Of a stretch of 64,000 nucleotides of DNA, positions 38,705-50,154 are shown piece after piece. The position numbers were made by a program, and so were the translations under genes. This stretch comes from Halomonas sp. 'Soap Lake #6' (lineage in GTDB: Bacteria; Pseudomonadota; Gammaproteobacteria; Pseudomonadales; Halomonadaceae): contig NZ_CP020469.1 of NCBI RefSeq assembly GCF_003031405.1, positions 4,278,001 to 4,342,000 of the forward strand. The letters are read 5' to 3'. The notes under the pieces are model-generated. The model did not search any database. It worked only from the letters and a program-made list of their open reading frames with translations, and was not told the origin of the DNA. Numbering within the stretch: position 1 is the stretch's first letter; every line of letters starts with the position of its first letter.

Positions 38705-39618
38705 GTAAGGGCGGTGACAAGCGCCCAATAGTCATTCGGCGTAAAAAAGTGGTCCATGCCCACCATGGGGGGGCATGGAAGATCGCCCTGGCAGATTTTA
38801 TGACTGCGCTAATGGCGCTCTTCCTGGTGATGTGGATTTTAAGTGTCTCCAGTGATGAAACCCGTCGCAGTGTTGCTGAGTACTTTAGTACACCGCTGAT
38901 AACCGCGGTGACGGGGGATCGAGGCGGCAGTACGCGAGCGATTCCTGGCGGAGGTCCTGACCCGGCCCATCGTGATGGTGAGCGTGCGCGGATAGATATA
39001 TCCCCACAGTCGCGTCCCAGCTTGCAAGAGCGGCGGTTTTTTTCTGATTTACAAGCGCGTATAGAAAGGGCCATTGAGCTAGACCCAGAGCTGCGTCAGC
39101 TACGTAATCAAATGCGCTTTGACCTTACCCGTGAAGGGCTGCGCATTCAGCTACTTGATACTGAACAGCGGCCTATGTTCCAGCTGGGTAGTGACCAAGT
39201 GGCACCCTATATGCGTAATCTGCTGCGTACTATTGCACCGCTACTCAATGAATTGCCCAACGACTTAAGTATCAGCGGCCATACCGACAGTGTGCCCTAC
39301 GCGGGCGGCTATCGAGGTTATAGCAATTGGGAACTATCCAGTGATCGCGCGAATGCCTCGCGTCGGGAGTTGGTAGTAGGCGGGCTTGATCCAGGTCAAC
39401 TACTGCGTGTATCAGGCTTTGCTGATCGTGTGCTGTTGCCTGACACTGCTCCAACAGACCCTATGAATCGACGCATTGAACTTTTGGTGCTGTTACCCGA
39501 GATAGCCGAGACAATTCGGGATCCAGGTGTTCTAGGTGCCGATGTACCGTTACCTGAAGCCGCAGTGCCCGAAGAGGCTTTACTACCAGACATGCCACAG
39601 GCCGACGTAGCCGAATGA
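38701..39618 (+). CDS. motB: Flagellar motor stator protein MotB (proton type)
   Basis: MotB (305 aa) has one transmembrane segment with the critical proton-carrying Asp in LADFMTALMALFLVMWILS (about residue 33), and a periplasmic OmpA-like peptidoglycan-binding domain (about 150-270) including ISGHTDSVPYAGGYRGYSNW and RRIELLVLLP. The sequence around the Asp resembles enterobacterial MotB, so proton coupling is likely. The C-terminus is a short acidic/proline tail. Confidence 0.95.
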   Translation: MSKGGDKRPIVIRRKKVVHAHHGGAWKIALADFMTALMALFLVMWILSVSSDETRRSVAEYFSTPLITAVTGDRGGSTRAIPGGGPDPAHRDGERARIDISPQSRPSLQERRFFSDLQARIERAIELDPELRQLRNQMRFDLTREGLRIQLLDTEQRPMFQLGSDQVAPYMRNLLRTIAPLLNELPNDLSISGHTDSVPYAGGYRGYSNWELSSDRANASRRELVVGGLDPGQLLRVSGFADRVLLPDTAPTDPMNRRIELLVLLPEIAETIRDPGVLGADVPLPEAAVPEEALLPDMPQADVAE

Positions 39619-39661
39619 GCGAGGCTGGTCACAAAAATATGACGTTCACGTGGAGCGGTGC

Positions 39662-41794
39662 ATGGATATAACGGATTTTTTTGACACCTTTTTTGAAGAA
39701 GCGGAAGAGCTGCTGGCGGATATGGAGCAGCACTTATTGGAACTGGATGTCGATGATCCGGATAGCGAGCAGCTAAACGCTATTTTCCGTGCGGCCCACT
39801 CTATAAAAGGCGGTGCAGGCACGTTCGGCTTTAGCGTGTTGCAAAAAACCACGCATATTTTCGAAAACCTGCTGGATCATGCGCGTAAAGGTGAACTAAC
39901 CCTGCGGTCTGACCTTGTTGATACCTTTTTAGAGGCTAAAGACATCATGCGTGAGCAACTCGATGCCTACCGCAACGAGGAAGAACCCAACCAGGAAGCG
40001 TACGCGCGAATCTGCCATGTTCTACAGCAGATCGCGTTAGAGGAGATCGGACAATCCCTCGACGCCCCTGCTGTGCCAGCAGTGCCGCAACCCCAAGCAG
40101 AGTCCAGTAAAAGTGAGGCGTCTGCGAAAGGGGACACGCATCTATTAGTCGCCTTACTCAATGTAAACGATAAAGATCGAACGTTACTGGTCGAAGAGCT
40201 TGAGCAACTGGGTGATATTCAGTCGCACTCAGGGGATGAGAAGCGTTACGAAGTCATCCTCAAAGGAAATGTCAGTGCCGACGATATAGAAGCAGTGATG
40301 TGCTTTGTGATTGAGCCAGAGCAAATCGCTATCAGCACAGTAGCGGTCGATACGGCAGAGGCAACCGGTGCGACAGAGACAGCAAAAGTTGCGCCGGAGG
40401 TGCCTGTTGTTACTCAAGCGGCAGTGCCAATGCCCGCAGCAGAAGCAGCCGTCGGCGCGACTAATGGCACCCCTGCTGCAACTACGCAAAGTGATAATAG
40501 TGCTCCTGCAAAAGGCCAAGAGAAGCCCGCTAAAGCAGCCCCCAAAAAAGCAGCGAGTGAGTCCTCCTCAATTCGTGTTTCGGTTGACAAGGTCGATCAA
40601 ATTATCAACTTGGTCGGTGAGCTGATTATCACCCAGTCGATGCTGGATCAAACGGTTAGCGACCTTGATGACCAGTCAGTGGGTAATAGCTCGCTACAAA
40701 ACGGTATGAGCCTGCTGCAGCGCAACGCGCGGGACCTCCAGGAAGCGGTGATGTCGATCCGTATGATTCCAATGGAGTTTGTCTTCAGCCGCTTTCCCCG
40801 CGTGGTGCGTGATACTGCGGGTAAGCTAGGTAAAGAGATCGAGCTAATTACCGAAGGTAAGTCGACCGAGCTGGATAAAAGTTTGGTTGAGCGGATTACT
40901 GATCCGCTAACACACCTCGTTCGTAACAGCTTGGATCACGGCATCGAAATGCCCGACGAGCGAGAGGCGTTAGGCAAGCCCCGTGTAGGCAAGTTAGTAC
41001 TTTCAGCACGCCACCAGGGTGGCAATATACTTATTGAAGTACGCGATGACGGTGGAGGCATCGACCGCGAGCGTCTTTTGGAAAAAGCCCGTGAAAACGG
41101 TCTCAATGTCTCTGACGCAATGAGCGATGAAGACGTTTTCCAGCTGATTTTTGCCCCTGGATTCTCGACCGCAAAAGAGGTCACTGATGTATCAGGGCGC
41201 GGTGTCGGCATGGATGTGGTGAAGCGTAATATTCAGGGGATGGGCGGGCGAGTCGAAATACAGTCTACCAAGGGCGAAGGTACCAATACGCGTATTGTCC
41301 TGCCGCTCACCCTCGCGATTCTAGATGGAATGTCAATCAAAGTAGGTGGCGAAACGTTTATCTTGCCGCTTTCCACTGTGCTGGAGTCCCTCCAACCCGC
41401 TAAAAGCGATATGTACGCTATGGCGGGAGACGATGTGGTCATCAAAGTGCGCGATGAGTACTTGCCGGTTATTGCTATTCACGAAGTGTTAGACGTCAAA
41501 AATGCGATTACCGACCCAACCAAAAGCATTGCCGTCATCGTACAAGGTGAAGGGCGTCGTTATGCCATGCTGGTCGATGAGCTGATCGGCCAACAGCAGG
41601 TTGTTGTTAAAAACCTCGAAGATAACTACCGCAAAGTGCCGGGCGTTTCCGCCGCCACTATTCTGGGTGATGGAAGCGTTGCATTGATTTTGGATATCAC
41701 GGGTTTGCATCGCTTAAGCCGTGCCAAAAAAAAAGCAGGCAAGATAGTTAAGAATCCACATCTCGCTCACTATAAGGAGGCTGAGCCGTCATGA
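39662..41794 (+). CDS. cheA: Chemotaxis histidine kinase CheA
   Basis: CheA (710 aa) has all five domains. P1/Hpt has the phosphorylatable His46 in [16 protein letters not shown]2-like CheY-binding region (about 160-225) is flanked by Ala/Pro linkers. P3 is the dimerisation helix pair (from about 300). The P4 kinase has the N box [18 protein letters not shown] and [12 protein letters not shown]5 is the CheW-like C-terminus (about 550-700). The ATG at 39662 follows GGAGCGGTGC. The stop overlaps the cheW start (ATGA). Confidence 0.97.
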   Translation: MDITDFFDTFFEEAEELLADMEQHLLELDVDDPDSEQLNAIFRAAHSIKGGAGTFGFSVLQKTTHIFENLLDHARKGELTLRSDLVDTFLEAKDIMREQLDAYRNEEEPNQEAYARICHVLQQIALEEIGQSLDAPAVPAVPQPQAESSKSEASAKGDTHLLVALLNVNDKDRTLLVEELEQLGDIQSHSGDEKRYEVILKGNVSADDIEAVMCFVIEPEQIAISTVAVDTAEATGATETAKVAPEVPVVTQAAVPMPAAEAAVGATNGTPAATTQSDNSAPAKGQEKPAKAAPKKAASESSSIRVSVDKVDQIINLVGELIITQSMLDQTVSDLDDQSVGNSSLQNGMSLLQRNARDLQEAVMSIRMIPMEFVFSRFPRVVRDTAGKLGKEIELITEGKSTELDKSLVERITDPLTHLVRNSLDHGIEMPDEREALGKPRVGKLVLSARHQGGNILIEVRDDGGGIDRERLLEKARENGLNVSDAMSDEDVFQLIFAPGFSTAKEVTDVSGRGVGMDVVKRNIQGMGGRVEIQSTKGEGTNTRIVLPLTLAILDGMSIKVGGETFILPLSTVLESLQPAKSDMYAMAGDDVVIKVRDEYLPVIAIHEVLDVKNAITDPTKSIAVIVQGEGRRYAMLVDELIGQQQVVVKNLEDNYRKVPGVSAATILGDGSVALILDITGLHRLSRAKKKAGKIVKNPHLAHYKEAEPS

Positions 41795-42291
41795 GCCAAA
41801 CAGCTAACAAGGCGGTGCTAGCCGCTGCAGAAGCAGAAAATCGTGAATTTCTAGTGTTCTCGCTAGGGGAAGAAGAGTACGCCATCGATATCTTGAAAGT
41901 GCAGGAAATACGTGGCTACGAAAATGTAACACGTATTGCTAATGCCCCAGATTTCATTAAAGGCGTGACCAACCTGCGCGGTGTGATTGTACCGATTGTT
42001 GATCTGCGTATTAAATTTCACTTGGAAAATGTGGAGTACGGTGGTCAAACCGTCGTGATCGTCGTCAATGTTGCTGATCGTGTAGTTGGTATCGTAGTTG
42101 ACGGTGTGTCCGATGTCATGACTTTGACTCCAGAACAAATAAAGCCAGCGCCAGAGTTTGGTGTGACGCTTTCCTCTGACTTTTTGAGCGGACTTGGCAG
42201 CCTCGATGATCGCATGTTGGTGCTCGTGGATATTGACAAGCTGCTGACCAGCGAAGAAATGGCGTTAGTGGATAGCACTAGCAACAGTTAA
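41791..42291 (+). CDS. cheW: Chemotaxis coupling protein CheW
   Basis: CheW (166 aa) bridges receptors and CheA. The N-terminal [40 protein letters not shown] and [13 protein letters not shown] are characteristic. Length is normal. It is coupled to cheA by a 4-bp overlap and followed by a hairpin before the first chemoreceptor gene. Confidence 0.97.
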   Translation: MSQTANKAVLAAAEAENREFLVFSLGEEEYAIDILKVQEIRGYENVTRIANAPDFIKGVTNLRGVIVPIVDLRIKFHLENVEYGGQTVVIVVNVADRVVGIVVDGVSDVMTLTPEQIKPAPEFGVTLSSDFLSGLGSLDDRMLVLVDIDKLLTSEEMALVDSTSNS

Positions 42292-42300
42292 ATGACTGAC

Positions 42301-42327
42301 AACCAGGTACAAGGAGGGTACCTGGTT
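42301..42327 (+). other. Hairpin between cheW and the first mcp gene
   Basis: AACCAGGTAC and GTACCTGGTT form a perfect 10-bp stem with the 7-base loop AAGGAGG. The loop is a near-perfect Shine-Dalgarno sequence, but the only nearby start is TTG AGC TAA. Only a short TTT follows, so it is a weak terminator candidate. It may instead separate cheW and mcp expression or stabilise the cheW 3' end. Confidence 0.55.
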
Positions 42328-42393
42328 TGAGCTAAACAGCCTCCTCTTTTCGGGCGATGGAACGCATTGGTTAACAGGGTTGTGCTTGGAGTA

Positions 42394-43689
42394 ATGCGTG
42401 TGACACAGCTAGTGCGTCAAATGATGGGCAATATGACCGTTCGTTTAAGTTGGGGGCTGGTGCTGGCGACATTCTCACTCCTGGTGGTCCTGGCGTGTGG
42501 TGTAGGTCTATACGCACTCCACCATGGTGCTGCCATTGTTCAAGCGACGAATGACCTGCAGTTGCAGCAGGCGGCCTTTACGGAGTTCGCCGCTTATGTC
42601 CGTTGGGCTTTAATAGGTGTGGTTGTTATAACCGCTCTTACTGTTGCTGTGGTGATTTGGGGAGTCACTGCCAATGTACTACGCCCTTTGGACAGATTGG
42701 TCGGTTACTTTGAACGTATGGCGCAAGGCGATTTGAGCCAGCATATTATCGCGCCGGGTAATAATGAAATTGGCCGGCTGTATAGTGCCATGGCCCACAT
42801 GCAGGGCTCGCTATCTGAGACCGTTGGTGTTGTTCGCCAGAGCGGGGCATCTATTTTTGAGCGTGCCCAGCAGATTGCCAGTGGCAACAATGACCTCTCT
42901 TCACGTACCGAGCAGCAAGCTTCTTCTCTGGAAGAGACCGCTTCCAGTATGGAGCAGTTAGCCTCCACCGTAGGTCATAATGCGGATAATGCGCGCCAAG
43001 CAAGCCAACTGGCGGGTGACGCAACCTTAACCGCTAGGCGAAGCGGTGAAGAGGTGGGCAACATTGTTGAAACCATGCAGGAGATAAGTGCCAGTTCCCA
43101 CCAGGTGGCCGACATCATTACGGTTATCGATAACCTTGCTTTCCAAACCAATATCCTAGCGCTAAATGCGTCTGTTGAGGCTGCTCGTGCCGGAGAGCAT
43201 GGTAAAGGGTTTGCTGTCGTTGCCCAGGAAGTTCGCAGCCTGGCCAGCCGTAGTGCTAATGCGGCAAAAGAAATTCGCACGCTCATTGATACTTCACTAG
43301 GCAAAGTCGACGCTGGCACACAGCGCGTAAACCATGCCGGGCAAACCATGCAAGATCTCGTGGCCGCTGTGCAGCGTGTCAGCGATATTATGGATGAAAT
43401 TGCTGCCGCCTCAGAAGAGCAGAGCAATGGAATCGGTCAGGTTAATCAAGCGGTTGCCCAAATGGATCAGGTGGTTCAGCAAAATGCTCAGTTAGTGCAG
43501 CAGGCTGCACGCAATGCTAACGAGTTGGAGGGTGAGGCTGCGCGCCTGCGTGAAGCGGTTGAGCGTTTCCGAGTGACAGGTGCGGTCGGGGTGCCAATAG
43601 TCACTAGCGCTATTCTGCCAAGTACTGCATCGGCCCCTTCTAGAAGGGGGACCTCTAAAGCAGTGGTAGACGAGTGGGAAGCTTTTTAA
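42394..43689 (+). CDS. Methyl-accepting chemotaxis protein with minimal periplasmic part
   Basis: This is a receptor of about 431 aa. Two transmembrane segments (about LVLATFSLLVVLACGVGLYA and WALIGVVVITALTVAVVIWG) are separated by only about 28 residues, so no standard ligand-binding domain is present. A HAMP domain and the signalling domain follow, with the conserved hairpin tip [20 protein letters not shown]. The last residues are DEWEAF, a CheR/CheB tether of the xWExF type. The start is unclear: an in-frame TTG at 42367 and ATGs at 42421 and 42433 are alternatives to the ATG at 42394. Confidence 0.88.
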   Translation: MRVTQLVRQMMGNMTVRLSWGLVLATFSLLVVLACGVGLYALHHGAAIVQATNDLQLQQAAFTEFAAYVRWALIGVVVITALTVAVVIWGVTANVLRPLDRLVGYFERMAQGDLSQHIIAPGNNEIGRLYSAMAHMQGSLSETVGVVRQSGASIFERAQQIASGNNDLSSRTEQQASSLEETASSMEQLASTVGHNADNARQASQLAGDATLTARRSGEEVGNIVETMQEISASSHQVADIITVIDNLAFQTNILALNASVEAARAGEHGKGFAVVAQEVRSLASRSANAAKEIRTLIDTSLGKVDAGTQRVNHAGQTMQDLVAAVQRVSDIMDEIAAASEEQSNGIGQVNQAVAQMDQVVQQNAQLVQQAARNANELEGEAARLREAVERFRVTGAVGVPIVTSAILPSTASAPSRRGTSKAVVDEWEAF

Positions 43690-43751
43690 CTAGGTTTCGT
43701 CGCCCATTTTGTCCAATAAAAATGCCCCACTCCTAACAACAAGGCACCTCA

Positions 43752-45908
43752 ATGCGTAACAACCAGCCAGTCTCCCAGCGTGAAGTTGAGTTAAAAGGGG
43801 ATGATTTTCTTGTCTCGCGTACTGACCTTAAAGGCCGAATTACATATGCCAATCCGGCCTTTATCCAGATTAGCGGTTTCCGTCATGATGAACTGATTGG
43901 CGCACCGCATAACATGATCCGTCACCCTGATATGCCGCCTGCAGCGTTTGCAAATTTATGGCAAACCGTTCAGACCGGTGAAACGTGGCGAGGACTGGTA
44001 AAAAACCGCTGTAAAAACGGTGATCACTACTGGGTAGATGCCAGTGTTACCCCGGTTGTGGAAAACGATCAGGTGGTTGGATATGCATCGGTCAGAGTAC
44101 AGGCCTCTCGTGAGGCAATTGCCCAAGCCGAGCAGGTATACGCGGATATCCGCGAAGGGCGCCATAAGCGTATCTACTTAGATAAAGGCCGTATTCGCCA
44201 GAAAGGGCTGATCCAGCGCCTTAAACGGGCTCGACTAGACACTATACGCGCTAAGTTGGTGGGTATGATCGTCGTGGCGGGCACTCTGCTGTTACTGAGT
44301 GGTGGGCTTGGGCTTTATGGGTTAAACGCGGCCGGAGAGCGCTTAGAACGGCTCAATAACGATGGTTTGCGTGACGTTATACGCCTGCAGCACATCGATC
44401 AGACCATTGCCCATACGCGGCAGTCGATGATTGAGCCGGAAAGAATGGAGCTCATCAGCCAGCGTTTTGAGATAGGGGAAGCTGTCGCTGAGAGCGCTGC
44501 AGAGGTTGCTGCTGTCTGGCAAGAGTATTACCAGCGCGATGTTAACGGAAGTGAGCTTGCGAATACGTTTGACCAGCAGCTTCAGGTGTTTTTAACCAAT
44601 GGCATGCGCCAAGCAGCGAGCGTGCTGCAGGCGGAAGAAACATATCAGGCCTTTACCGGCTTGGATGCGGTGATCCGTGTGATGAATACCGATGGGCGGG
44701 AGTTGTCGGGCATGGTCAACCAGCTAATAGCGCAAAAACAAGCTACCGCGGAAGCCATGGCGGTAGAGGCCGAGCAGGGGCAGGTAACGATGCTAGCCGC
44801 CCAAGCGGGCGTGTTGGGCGCTGGGTTAATGATGCTCATACTGATAGGCGTGCTTACGCTACGCTCGATTGTTAGGCCGTTAAAAAGTGCCTCACGTTTT
44901 ACGCTGCAAATAGCAGGCGGCAACTTGGCTGCCCCCGTGCCAGCGCGGCGTCGCGATGAAATTGGCTCGCTCATAGACTCGCTAAATACCATGCGTAAAA
45001 GTCTGAGCAGCATTATTGGTGAGGTGAAAAGTGGGATTGAGGTGGTGTCACCGGCGGCGCAAGGCATCGCCAGCGGTAACGAAGAGCTGTCATCTCGTAC
45101 CGAGCAACAGGCGGCTTCGTTGCAGCAAACAGCTGCCAGCATGGAAGAAATGACCACTACCGTGCGTCAAAATAGCGATAACGCTCAAGAAGCCCGCAGG
45201 TTAGCCGATAATAATGCTACACGCGTAACGCAAACGGGCGCGCTGATGACACAGTTGGTCGATAACATGCAGCGTATTACCCAAAGCTCGCGGGAAATGA
45301 CCGCAATTATTAATGTTATTGACTCTATTGCGTTTCAAACCAATATCTTGGCGCTTAACGCTTCGGTGGAGGCGGCAAGGGCGGGGGAGCATGGACGTGG
45401 ATTTGCGGTAGTGGCGGAAGAAGTGCGCAACCTTGCCGGCCGCAGTGCTGGCGCTGCCCAGGAGATCCGGGCATTGATTGATGGTTCCAACCAAGAAATT
45501 AGCGCGGGTGCCGGGTTAGTCGAAAAAGCAGAAGCAGCCATCAGTGATGTTGCTGAAGCGGCGCGCAGTGTGACGCAGATTATGCACGAGATTTCCTCTG
45601 CCTCGGAAGAGCAAAGCAGCGGGATTGCAGAAGTTAATCAGGCTGTTGCAGAGATGGACCAAGCAACACAGCAAAATGCGGTTCGCGTACAGGAAACTGC
45701 TCGTGCAGCCGCCGCGTTAGAGCACCAGGCAGGCTTACTGGCATTATCGGTTGAGGCGTTTCGGCTTAACCAAGGACAGTCGCAACCCTTAGCCGCCGCC
45801 ATTGGAGCGCCTATTGCGCCTAAACTCGCCGCGAAGACCGGTAGTACATCGCCGCTGCCGCCAGTGACTCGGCAAACGGCTTCTGTAGAGGAGTGGGGAG
45901 AGTTTTGA
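43752..45908 (+). CDS. PAS-containing (Aer-like) methyl-accepting chemotaxis protein
   Basis: This receptor has 718 aa. A cytoplasmic N-terminal PAS domain (about 15-125; [20 protein letters not shown] and [17 protein letters not shown], the Aer signature) is followed by a transmembrane segment (about 168-190), a helical periplasmic domain of ~155 residues that looks like a four-helix-bundle sensor, a second transmembrane segment (about 350-370), HAMP and the signalling domain with [20 protein letters not shown]. Aer-type PAS domains bind FAD and sense redox state. The C-terminus EEWGEF is a probable CheR tether. It precedes cheR. Confidence 0.93.
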   Translation: MRNNQPVSQREVELKGDDFLVSRTDLKGRITYANPAFIQISGFRHDELIGAPHNMIRHPDMPPAAFANLWQTVQTGETWRGLVKNRCKNGDHYWVDASVTPVVENDQVVGYASVRVQASREAIAQAEQVYADIREGRHKRIYLDKGRIRQKGLIQRLKRARLDTIRAKLVGMIVVAGTLLLLSGGLGLYGLNAAGERLERLNNDGLRDVIRLQHIDQTIAHTRQSMIEPERMELISQRFEIGEAVAESAAEVAAVWQEYYQRDVNGSELANTFDQQLQVFLTNGMRQAASVLQAEETYQAFTGLDAVIRVMNTDGRELSGMVNQLIAQKQATAEAMAVEAEQGQVTMLAAQAGVLGAGLMMLILIGVLTLRSIVRPLKSASRFTLQIAGGNLAAPVPARRRDEIGSLIDSLNTMRKSLSSIIGEVKSGIEVVSPAAQGIASGNEELSSRTEQQAASLQQTAASMEEMTTTVRQNSDNAQEARRLADNNATRVTQTGALMTQLVDNMQRITQSSREMTAIINVIDSIAFQTNILALNASVEAARAGEHGRGFAVVAEEVRNLAGRSAGAAQEIRALIDGSNQEISAGAGLVEKAEAAISDVAEAARSVTQIMHEISSASEEQSSGIAEVNQAVAEMDQATQQNAVRVQETARAAAALEHQAGLLALSVEAFRLNQGQSQPLAAAIGAPIAPKLAAKTGSTSPLPPVTRQTASVEEWGEF

Positions 45909-46774
45909 GCGTACGCGAGCGAGGAATTGATGCCAGTCAGTGGACATCTAATGGTCAAATCGAACGTGATTTACTACTGACGGATGCCGATTTTGTACGT
46001 ATCAGAGAGTTGATCTACCAGCGTGCGGGTATCGTGCTGGCCGAGCATAAGCGTGAAATGGTCTACAGCCGTTTGGCAAAGCGGCTGCGCCACCACGGCA
46101 TAACGCGCTTTACCGACTACCTTTCGCGTTTAGAGCGGCAACCTGATGCTAAAGAGTGGGAGGCATTTACTAATGCACTCACGACTAACCTAACGGCATT
46201 TTTTCGTGAGGCCCACCACTTTCCGCTGTTGGCTGAGCATATCAAGCACAAGCAGGAGCCGGTGACTATTTGGTGCTCTGCTGCATCTACTGGAGAGGAG
46301 CCCTATTCACTAGCCATGACATTGCTGGAAACGCTGGGGCCTAAAGCCTCGCAAGCCAAAATCATTGCCACGGATATTGATACCGATGCCTTGAGCAAAG
46401 CGCGTATGGGAATTTATCCCCAGGAACAGGTGCGCAAACTGGATGATGCGCGGGTAAAGCGATTCTTCCAGAAAGGTACCGGCAATCACATTGGACTGGC
46501 ACGCATACGCCCTGAAGTGTCTGCACTGGTGGAGTTTTTGCCGCTTAACTTGTTGGCCCCTCAGTGGCCGATTAAGGGCTCATTTGATGCCATTTTTTGC
46601 CGCAATATAATGATTTATTTCGATAAAGATACTCAGGCAAAAATTCTCAAACGGTTTGCGCCCCTCATGAAGCCTGATGGCCTGCTATTTGCGGGACACT
46701 CAGAGAACTTCTCCTATATCAGCGATGCGTTTAAGTTGCGCGGGCAGACGGTCTATACCCTCGCTAAACAATAA
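45905..46774 (+). CDS. cheR: Chemoreceptor glutamate methyltransferase CheR
   Basis: CheR (about 289 aa) methylates receptor glutamates using S-adenosylmethionine. The N-terminal helical domain ends near [16 protein letters not shown]. The Rossmann part contains [17 protein letters not shown] (SAM site), [14 protein letters not shown], and [14 protein letters not shown] prefer the TTG at 45905, which overlaps the upstream receptor stop (TTGA) and has GGGGAG before it. A GTG at 45893 is possible. Confidence 0.95.
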   Translation: MSVRERGIDASQWTSNGQIERDLLLTDADFVRIRELIYQRAGIVLAEHKREMVYSRLAKRLRHHGITRFTDYLSRLERQPDAKEWEAFTNALTTNLTAFFREAHHFPLLAEHIKHKQEPVTIWCSAASTGEEPYSLAMTLLETLGPKASQAKIIATDIDTDALSKARMGIYPQEQVRKLDDARVKRFFQKGTGNHIGLARIRPEVSALVEFLPLNLLAPQWPIKGSFDAIFCRNIMIYFDKDTQAKILKRFAPLMKPDGLLFAGHSENFSYISDAFKLRGQTVYTLAKQ

Positions 46775-46866
46775 ACCTTTTTACGTGTGTTTGGCTCCGC
46801 TGACTGACCTACTCCGGGCGGAAGCACAACAACACACTTGGTAGCTACCGTAAGAGGAGGCGTGCT

Positions 46867-47928
46867 TTGAGCGCAGCCAAGATCAAAGTGTTATGTGTCG
46901 ATGACTCGGCGCTGATTCGTGACCTGTTGACCGAAATCATCAACTCACAGCCAGATATGGAAGTGGTTGCCGTTGCCCCTGACCCTATTGCGGCCAGAGA
47001 TTTAATTAAGCAGCATAATCCTGATGTGCTAACGCTGGATGTGGAAATGCCGCGCATGGACGGGTTGGATTTTCTCGAGCGTCTAATGCGTCTGCGGCCG
47101 ATGCCAGTATTGATGGTGTCATCATTAACTCAAAGCGGCTCAGAAATAACCCTGCGCGCACTGGAACTGGGCGCTCTAGACTTCGTGGCCAAGCCTAGCC
47201 TAGGCATTCGCAATGGGATGATGGAGTACGCCGATGAAATTGCTGAAAAGCTACGTGCTGCAGCACGCTCGCGGCCTCGCCAGGCCCGCCATAAAAATGC
47301 GCCACCTCCCTCCCAATTAAAAGCGCCTTTAGTCACCAGCGAGAAGCTCATCATCATTGGTGCGTCCACCGGTGGTACAGAAGCGATTCGCGCGGTGTTA
47401 GAGCCTTTACCTGCCAACGCGCCAGCGATTTTGATTACTCAGCACATGCCAGGGGGCTTCACCCGTTCGTTTGCTGAGCGGTTGGATAGGCTATGCCGAA
47501 TTACCGTCAAAGAAGCCACCGATGGTGAGCGGGTGCTACCGGGACATGCCTATATCGCGCCGGGAGATCATCACCTTGAATTAGTTCGTAGCGGTGCCAA
47601 CTACGTTGCGCGCTTAAATGATGGGCCACCCGTCAACCGCCACCGCCCATCGGTAGATGTACTGTTTCACTCTGCTTCCAAGCATGCGGGTAAAAATTCG
47701 ATTGGAGTGATTTTAACGGGCATGGGCAAAGATGGCGCTGCAGGGCTGCTGGAAATGCGCCAAGCCGGAGCACCTACCATCGCACAAAATGAAGAGAGTT
47801 GTGTGGTCTTTGGCATGCCTAGAGAAGCTATCGCTGTTGGGGGAGCTGTTGAGGTCGTCGCATTGGACGACATCCCAACCCGGCTGATGGCGCTGGTTGC
47901 TGCTTCTGGTCGTGCTCAACGGGTATAA
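46867..47928 (+). CDS. cheB: Chemotaxis methylesterase/deamidase CheB
   Basis: CheB (353 aa) has an N-terminal receiver domain with the phosphorylated Asp58 in [12 protein letters not shown] and a C-terminal esterase domain. The catalytic triad motifs are visible: Ser in GASTGGTEA, His in ITQHMPGGF, Asp in [10 protein letters not shown]. The start is TTG at 46867, supported by GAGGAGG seven bases upstream. It lies 92 bp after cheR. Confidence 0.96.
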   Translation: MSAAKIKVLCVDDSALIRDLLTEIINSQPDMEVVAVAPDPIAARDLIKQHNPDVLTLDVEMPRMDGLDFLERLMRLRPMPVLMVSSLTQSGSEITLRALELGALDFVAKPSLGIRNGMMEYADEIAEKLRAAARSRPRQARHKNAPPPSQLKAPLVTSEKLIIIGASTGGTEAIRAVLEPLPANAPAILITQHMPGGFTRSFAERLDRLCRITVKEATDGERVLPGHAYIAPGDHHLELVRSGANYVARLNDGPPVNRHRPSVDVLFHSASKHAGKNSIGVILTGMGKDGAAGLLEMRQAGAPTIAQNEESCVVFGMPREAIAVGGAVEVVALDDIPTRLMALVAASGRAQRV

Positions 47929-47958
47929 CAACTCGCAACGATAATAAAGGGAATAGAC

Positions 47959-49659
47959 ATGGCTCGCTTGTTTCGCAGCTTAAGTATCCATGCGGCTGTC
48001 ATCGCCGCGCTTATTAGTTTTGTCGCGCTAATCTTGGTGTTGGCGGGTATTAGCTTTGTGGCGGACCGCAACGCTCAGCACAACCTGGCCACGCTGGACC
48101 GTATCAGCAGCGAGCAGCTGAATGAAATTAATCGCGCGGATTCACTACTTAACCAAGCGATGTTGGCGCTGGAAACGGCGTCAAACTTTTTGATGGTGGG
48201 ACAAACACGCCAAACCAACGAACAAATAGCCATTGCCGCTGACCGTATTGAACGTGCGGAACAGCGCTTTGCAAGCTTCGTGGCAGCGCCCCGAAGCACG
48301 CCCCAAGGGAAAGCGCTTGGCAATGTTTTGATTGAAGACTTTCAAGACGTCCTAGGGTTAGTGAAGCAACAGCATGTTAGTTTCGACACCATGGATGTTA
48401 CCGCGTTTAACCGGCTGCGGGAGGAGCTGGTTGAGTCGCTAGCCAACTTGGCCGAAAGCTCAACCGACTTTGTTGATTATGCCTTTCAACTGGTGGGTGA
48501 AATCCGCAGTGAAGCTGACACGCAAGGTGATTTCTTTACGTTAATCAACGTCCTTGCCGCGCTATTTGCATTACTCATCACTGTGGTGATCTACGTAGGG
48601 TTACGGCGCACGCTGATAGTGCCGCTTAACGATGCGGTGCGTCGCTTGGATAAAATTGCCGATGCCGATTTAACTGAACCGTTGCCTGCGTCTGGCAGCA
48701 ATGAAGTAGGTCGGCTATTTGCAGCTATGGCAACGATGCAGCAGAACCTGACCGCGATTGTTTCAAAAGTACGTGAGGGCAGCACTGAAATTCATCACGG
48801 CACGCGAGAAATTGCAGGAGGCAATGCGGACCTTTCATCGCGCACTGAACAGCAAGCGGCATCTATTGAAGAGACCGCTGCCAGCATGGAAGAGATGACC
48901 GCCACGGTGAAGCAGAACGCGGATAATGCTCGACAGGCCAGCACCCTTGCCGCGGATGCATCAAGTACCGCTGAGAAAGGCGGGCAGGTGGTTGAACAGG
49001 TCGTGCAAACGATGCATGGCATTTCTACCAGCTCGCAGAAAGTAGCCGATATTACCAGCGTGATTGATTCGATTGCCTTTCAAACTAACATTCTTGCGCT
49101 GAATGCTTCTGTGGAAGCGGCACGTGCCGGCGAGCAGGGGCGAGGCTTTGCCGTTGTAGCAGGGGAGGTGCGTAACCTTGCCAGCCGTAGTGCCGATGCT
49201 GCCAAAGAGATCAAAACGCTTATTGAGGCTTCGGTCACGCAGATTAAGCAAGGCTCTACCTTGGTAGAGCAAGCGGGTACCACCATGACGGACGTGGTGA
49301 CTGCGGTGCGCCGAGTTACCGATATTATGGATGAGATCTCCGCTGCGTCCCAAGAGCAGAGTGATGGTATTGAGCAGGTTAGCCAAGCGGTTGGCCAGAT
49401 GGATCAGGTGACCCAGCAAAACGCTGCGCTTGTGCAGCAAGCCTCAGCCGCTGCGGCCTCGCTGGAAGAACAGGCGAGTCGTTTAGAAGAAGCCGTCGCC
49501 GTCTTTGAACTGCTAGGTACCCAGACGTCACAGCATGCATTGCCACGTTCAGCGTCCGCTATGGCAACCACCACCATGCCGTTCGCGCCTGCATCACGTG
49601 CAATTGCACCGCGTAGCACTACCCAGCAAAGCCACCACGATGAGTGGGAAGCGTTTTAG
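47959..49659 (+). CDS. Methyl-accepting chemotaxis protein (Tar-like topology)
   Basis: This receptor has 566 aa. It has an N-terminal transmembrane segment (about 12-35), a ~165-residue helical periplasmic domain (TarH-like four-helix bundle by pattern), a second transmembrane segment ([20 protein letters not shown]), HAMP, and the signalling domain with [20 protein letters not shown]. Glu/Gln-rich methylation helices flank the tip. The C-terminal DEWEAF is identical to that of the receptor at 42394-43689. The ligand cannot be predicted. Confidence 0.93.
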   Translation: MARLFRSLSIHAAVIAALISFVALILVLAGISFVADRNAQHNLATLDRISSEQLNEINRADSLLNQAMLALETASNFLMVGQTRQTNEQIAIAADRIERAEQRFASFVAAPRSTPQGKALGNVLIEDFQDVLGLVKQQHVSFDTMDVTAFNRLREELVESLANLAESSTDFVDYAFQLVGEIRSEADTQGDFFTLINVLAALFALLITVVIYVGLRRTLIVPLNDAVRRLDKIADADLTEPLPASGSNEVGRLFAAMATMQQNLTAIVSKVREGSTEIHHGTREIAGGNADLSSRTEQQAASIEETAASMEEMTATVKQNADNARQASTLAADASSTAEKGGQVVEQVVQTMHGISTSSQKVADITSVIDSIAFQTNILALNASVEAARAGEQGRGFAVVAGEVRNLASRSADAAKEIKTLIEASVTQIKQGSTLVEQAGTTMTDVVTAVRRVTDIMDEISAASQEQSDGIEQVSQAVGQMDQVTQQNAALVQQASAAAASLEEQASRLEEAVAVFELLGTQTSQHALPRSASAMATTTMPFAPASRAIAPRSTTQQSHHDEWEAF

Positions 49660-49722
49660 CATTGATAACCCTGACTGATTTTCCAGTCACCCTAACCCAT
49701 GTATGTGATGAGAGGATGACCA

Positions 49723-50112
49723 ATGGCCGATAAAAGTATGAGTTTCCTGGTGGTAGACGATTTCCCCACGATGCGTCGGATTGTCCGCAGCTTGTTAAAA
49801 GAGCTGGGCTTTACCAATGTTGATGAAGCGGAAGATGGCCAGGATGCGTTGAATAAGCTGCGAGCGGGTAGCTTTGAGTTTGTCGTTTCCGATTGGAATA
49901 TGCCCAATATGGATGGTCTGGAGATGCTCAAAGAGATTCGCCAGGACGACGCGCTGAAAGGGTTGCCAGTGTTGATGGTGACCGCAGAGGCTAAAAAAGA
50001 GAACATCATTGCGGCCGCACAAGCGGGCGCTAACGGCTATGTTGTTAAGCCGTTCACTGCCGCTACCCTTGAAGAAAAGCTGAATAAAATCTTCGACAAG
50101 ATGGGTAAATAA
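49723..50112 (+). CDS. cheY: Chemotaxis response regulator CheY
   Basis: CheY (129 aa) is a single receiver domain. The acidic pair is in [11 protein letters not shown] (about 10-20), the phosphorylated Asp57 is in [11 protein letters not shown], the switch Thr in [11 protein letters not shown] and Lys in [11 protein letters not shown]. CheY-P would bind the N-terminus of FliM. It lies 42 bp upstream of cheZ, the usual order. Confidence 0.97.
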   Translation: MADKSMSFLVVDDFPTMRRIVRSLLKELGFTNVDEAEDGQDALNKLRAGSFEFVVSDWNMPNMDGLEMLKEIRQDDALKGLPVLMVTAEAKKENIIAAAQAGANGYVVKPFTAATLEEKLNKIFDKMGK

Positions 50113-50154
50113 AGCGGCTGAGCCACTGCGCTCGGTTAGCGAGGAGACAACGCA

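Noticed and set aside
42334-42361. Possible sigma-28 promoter before the first mcp gene (TAAACAGC and GGCGATGG)
   Set aside because: Spacing is 12 rather than 11 and the -10 match is poor.
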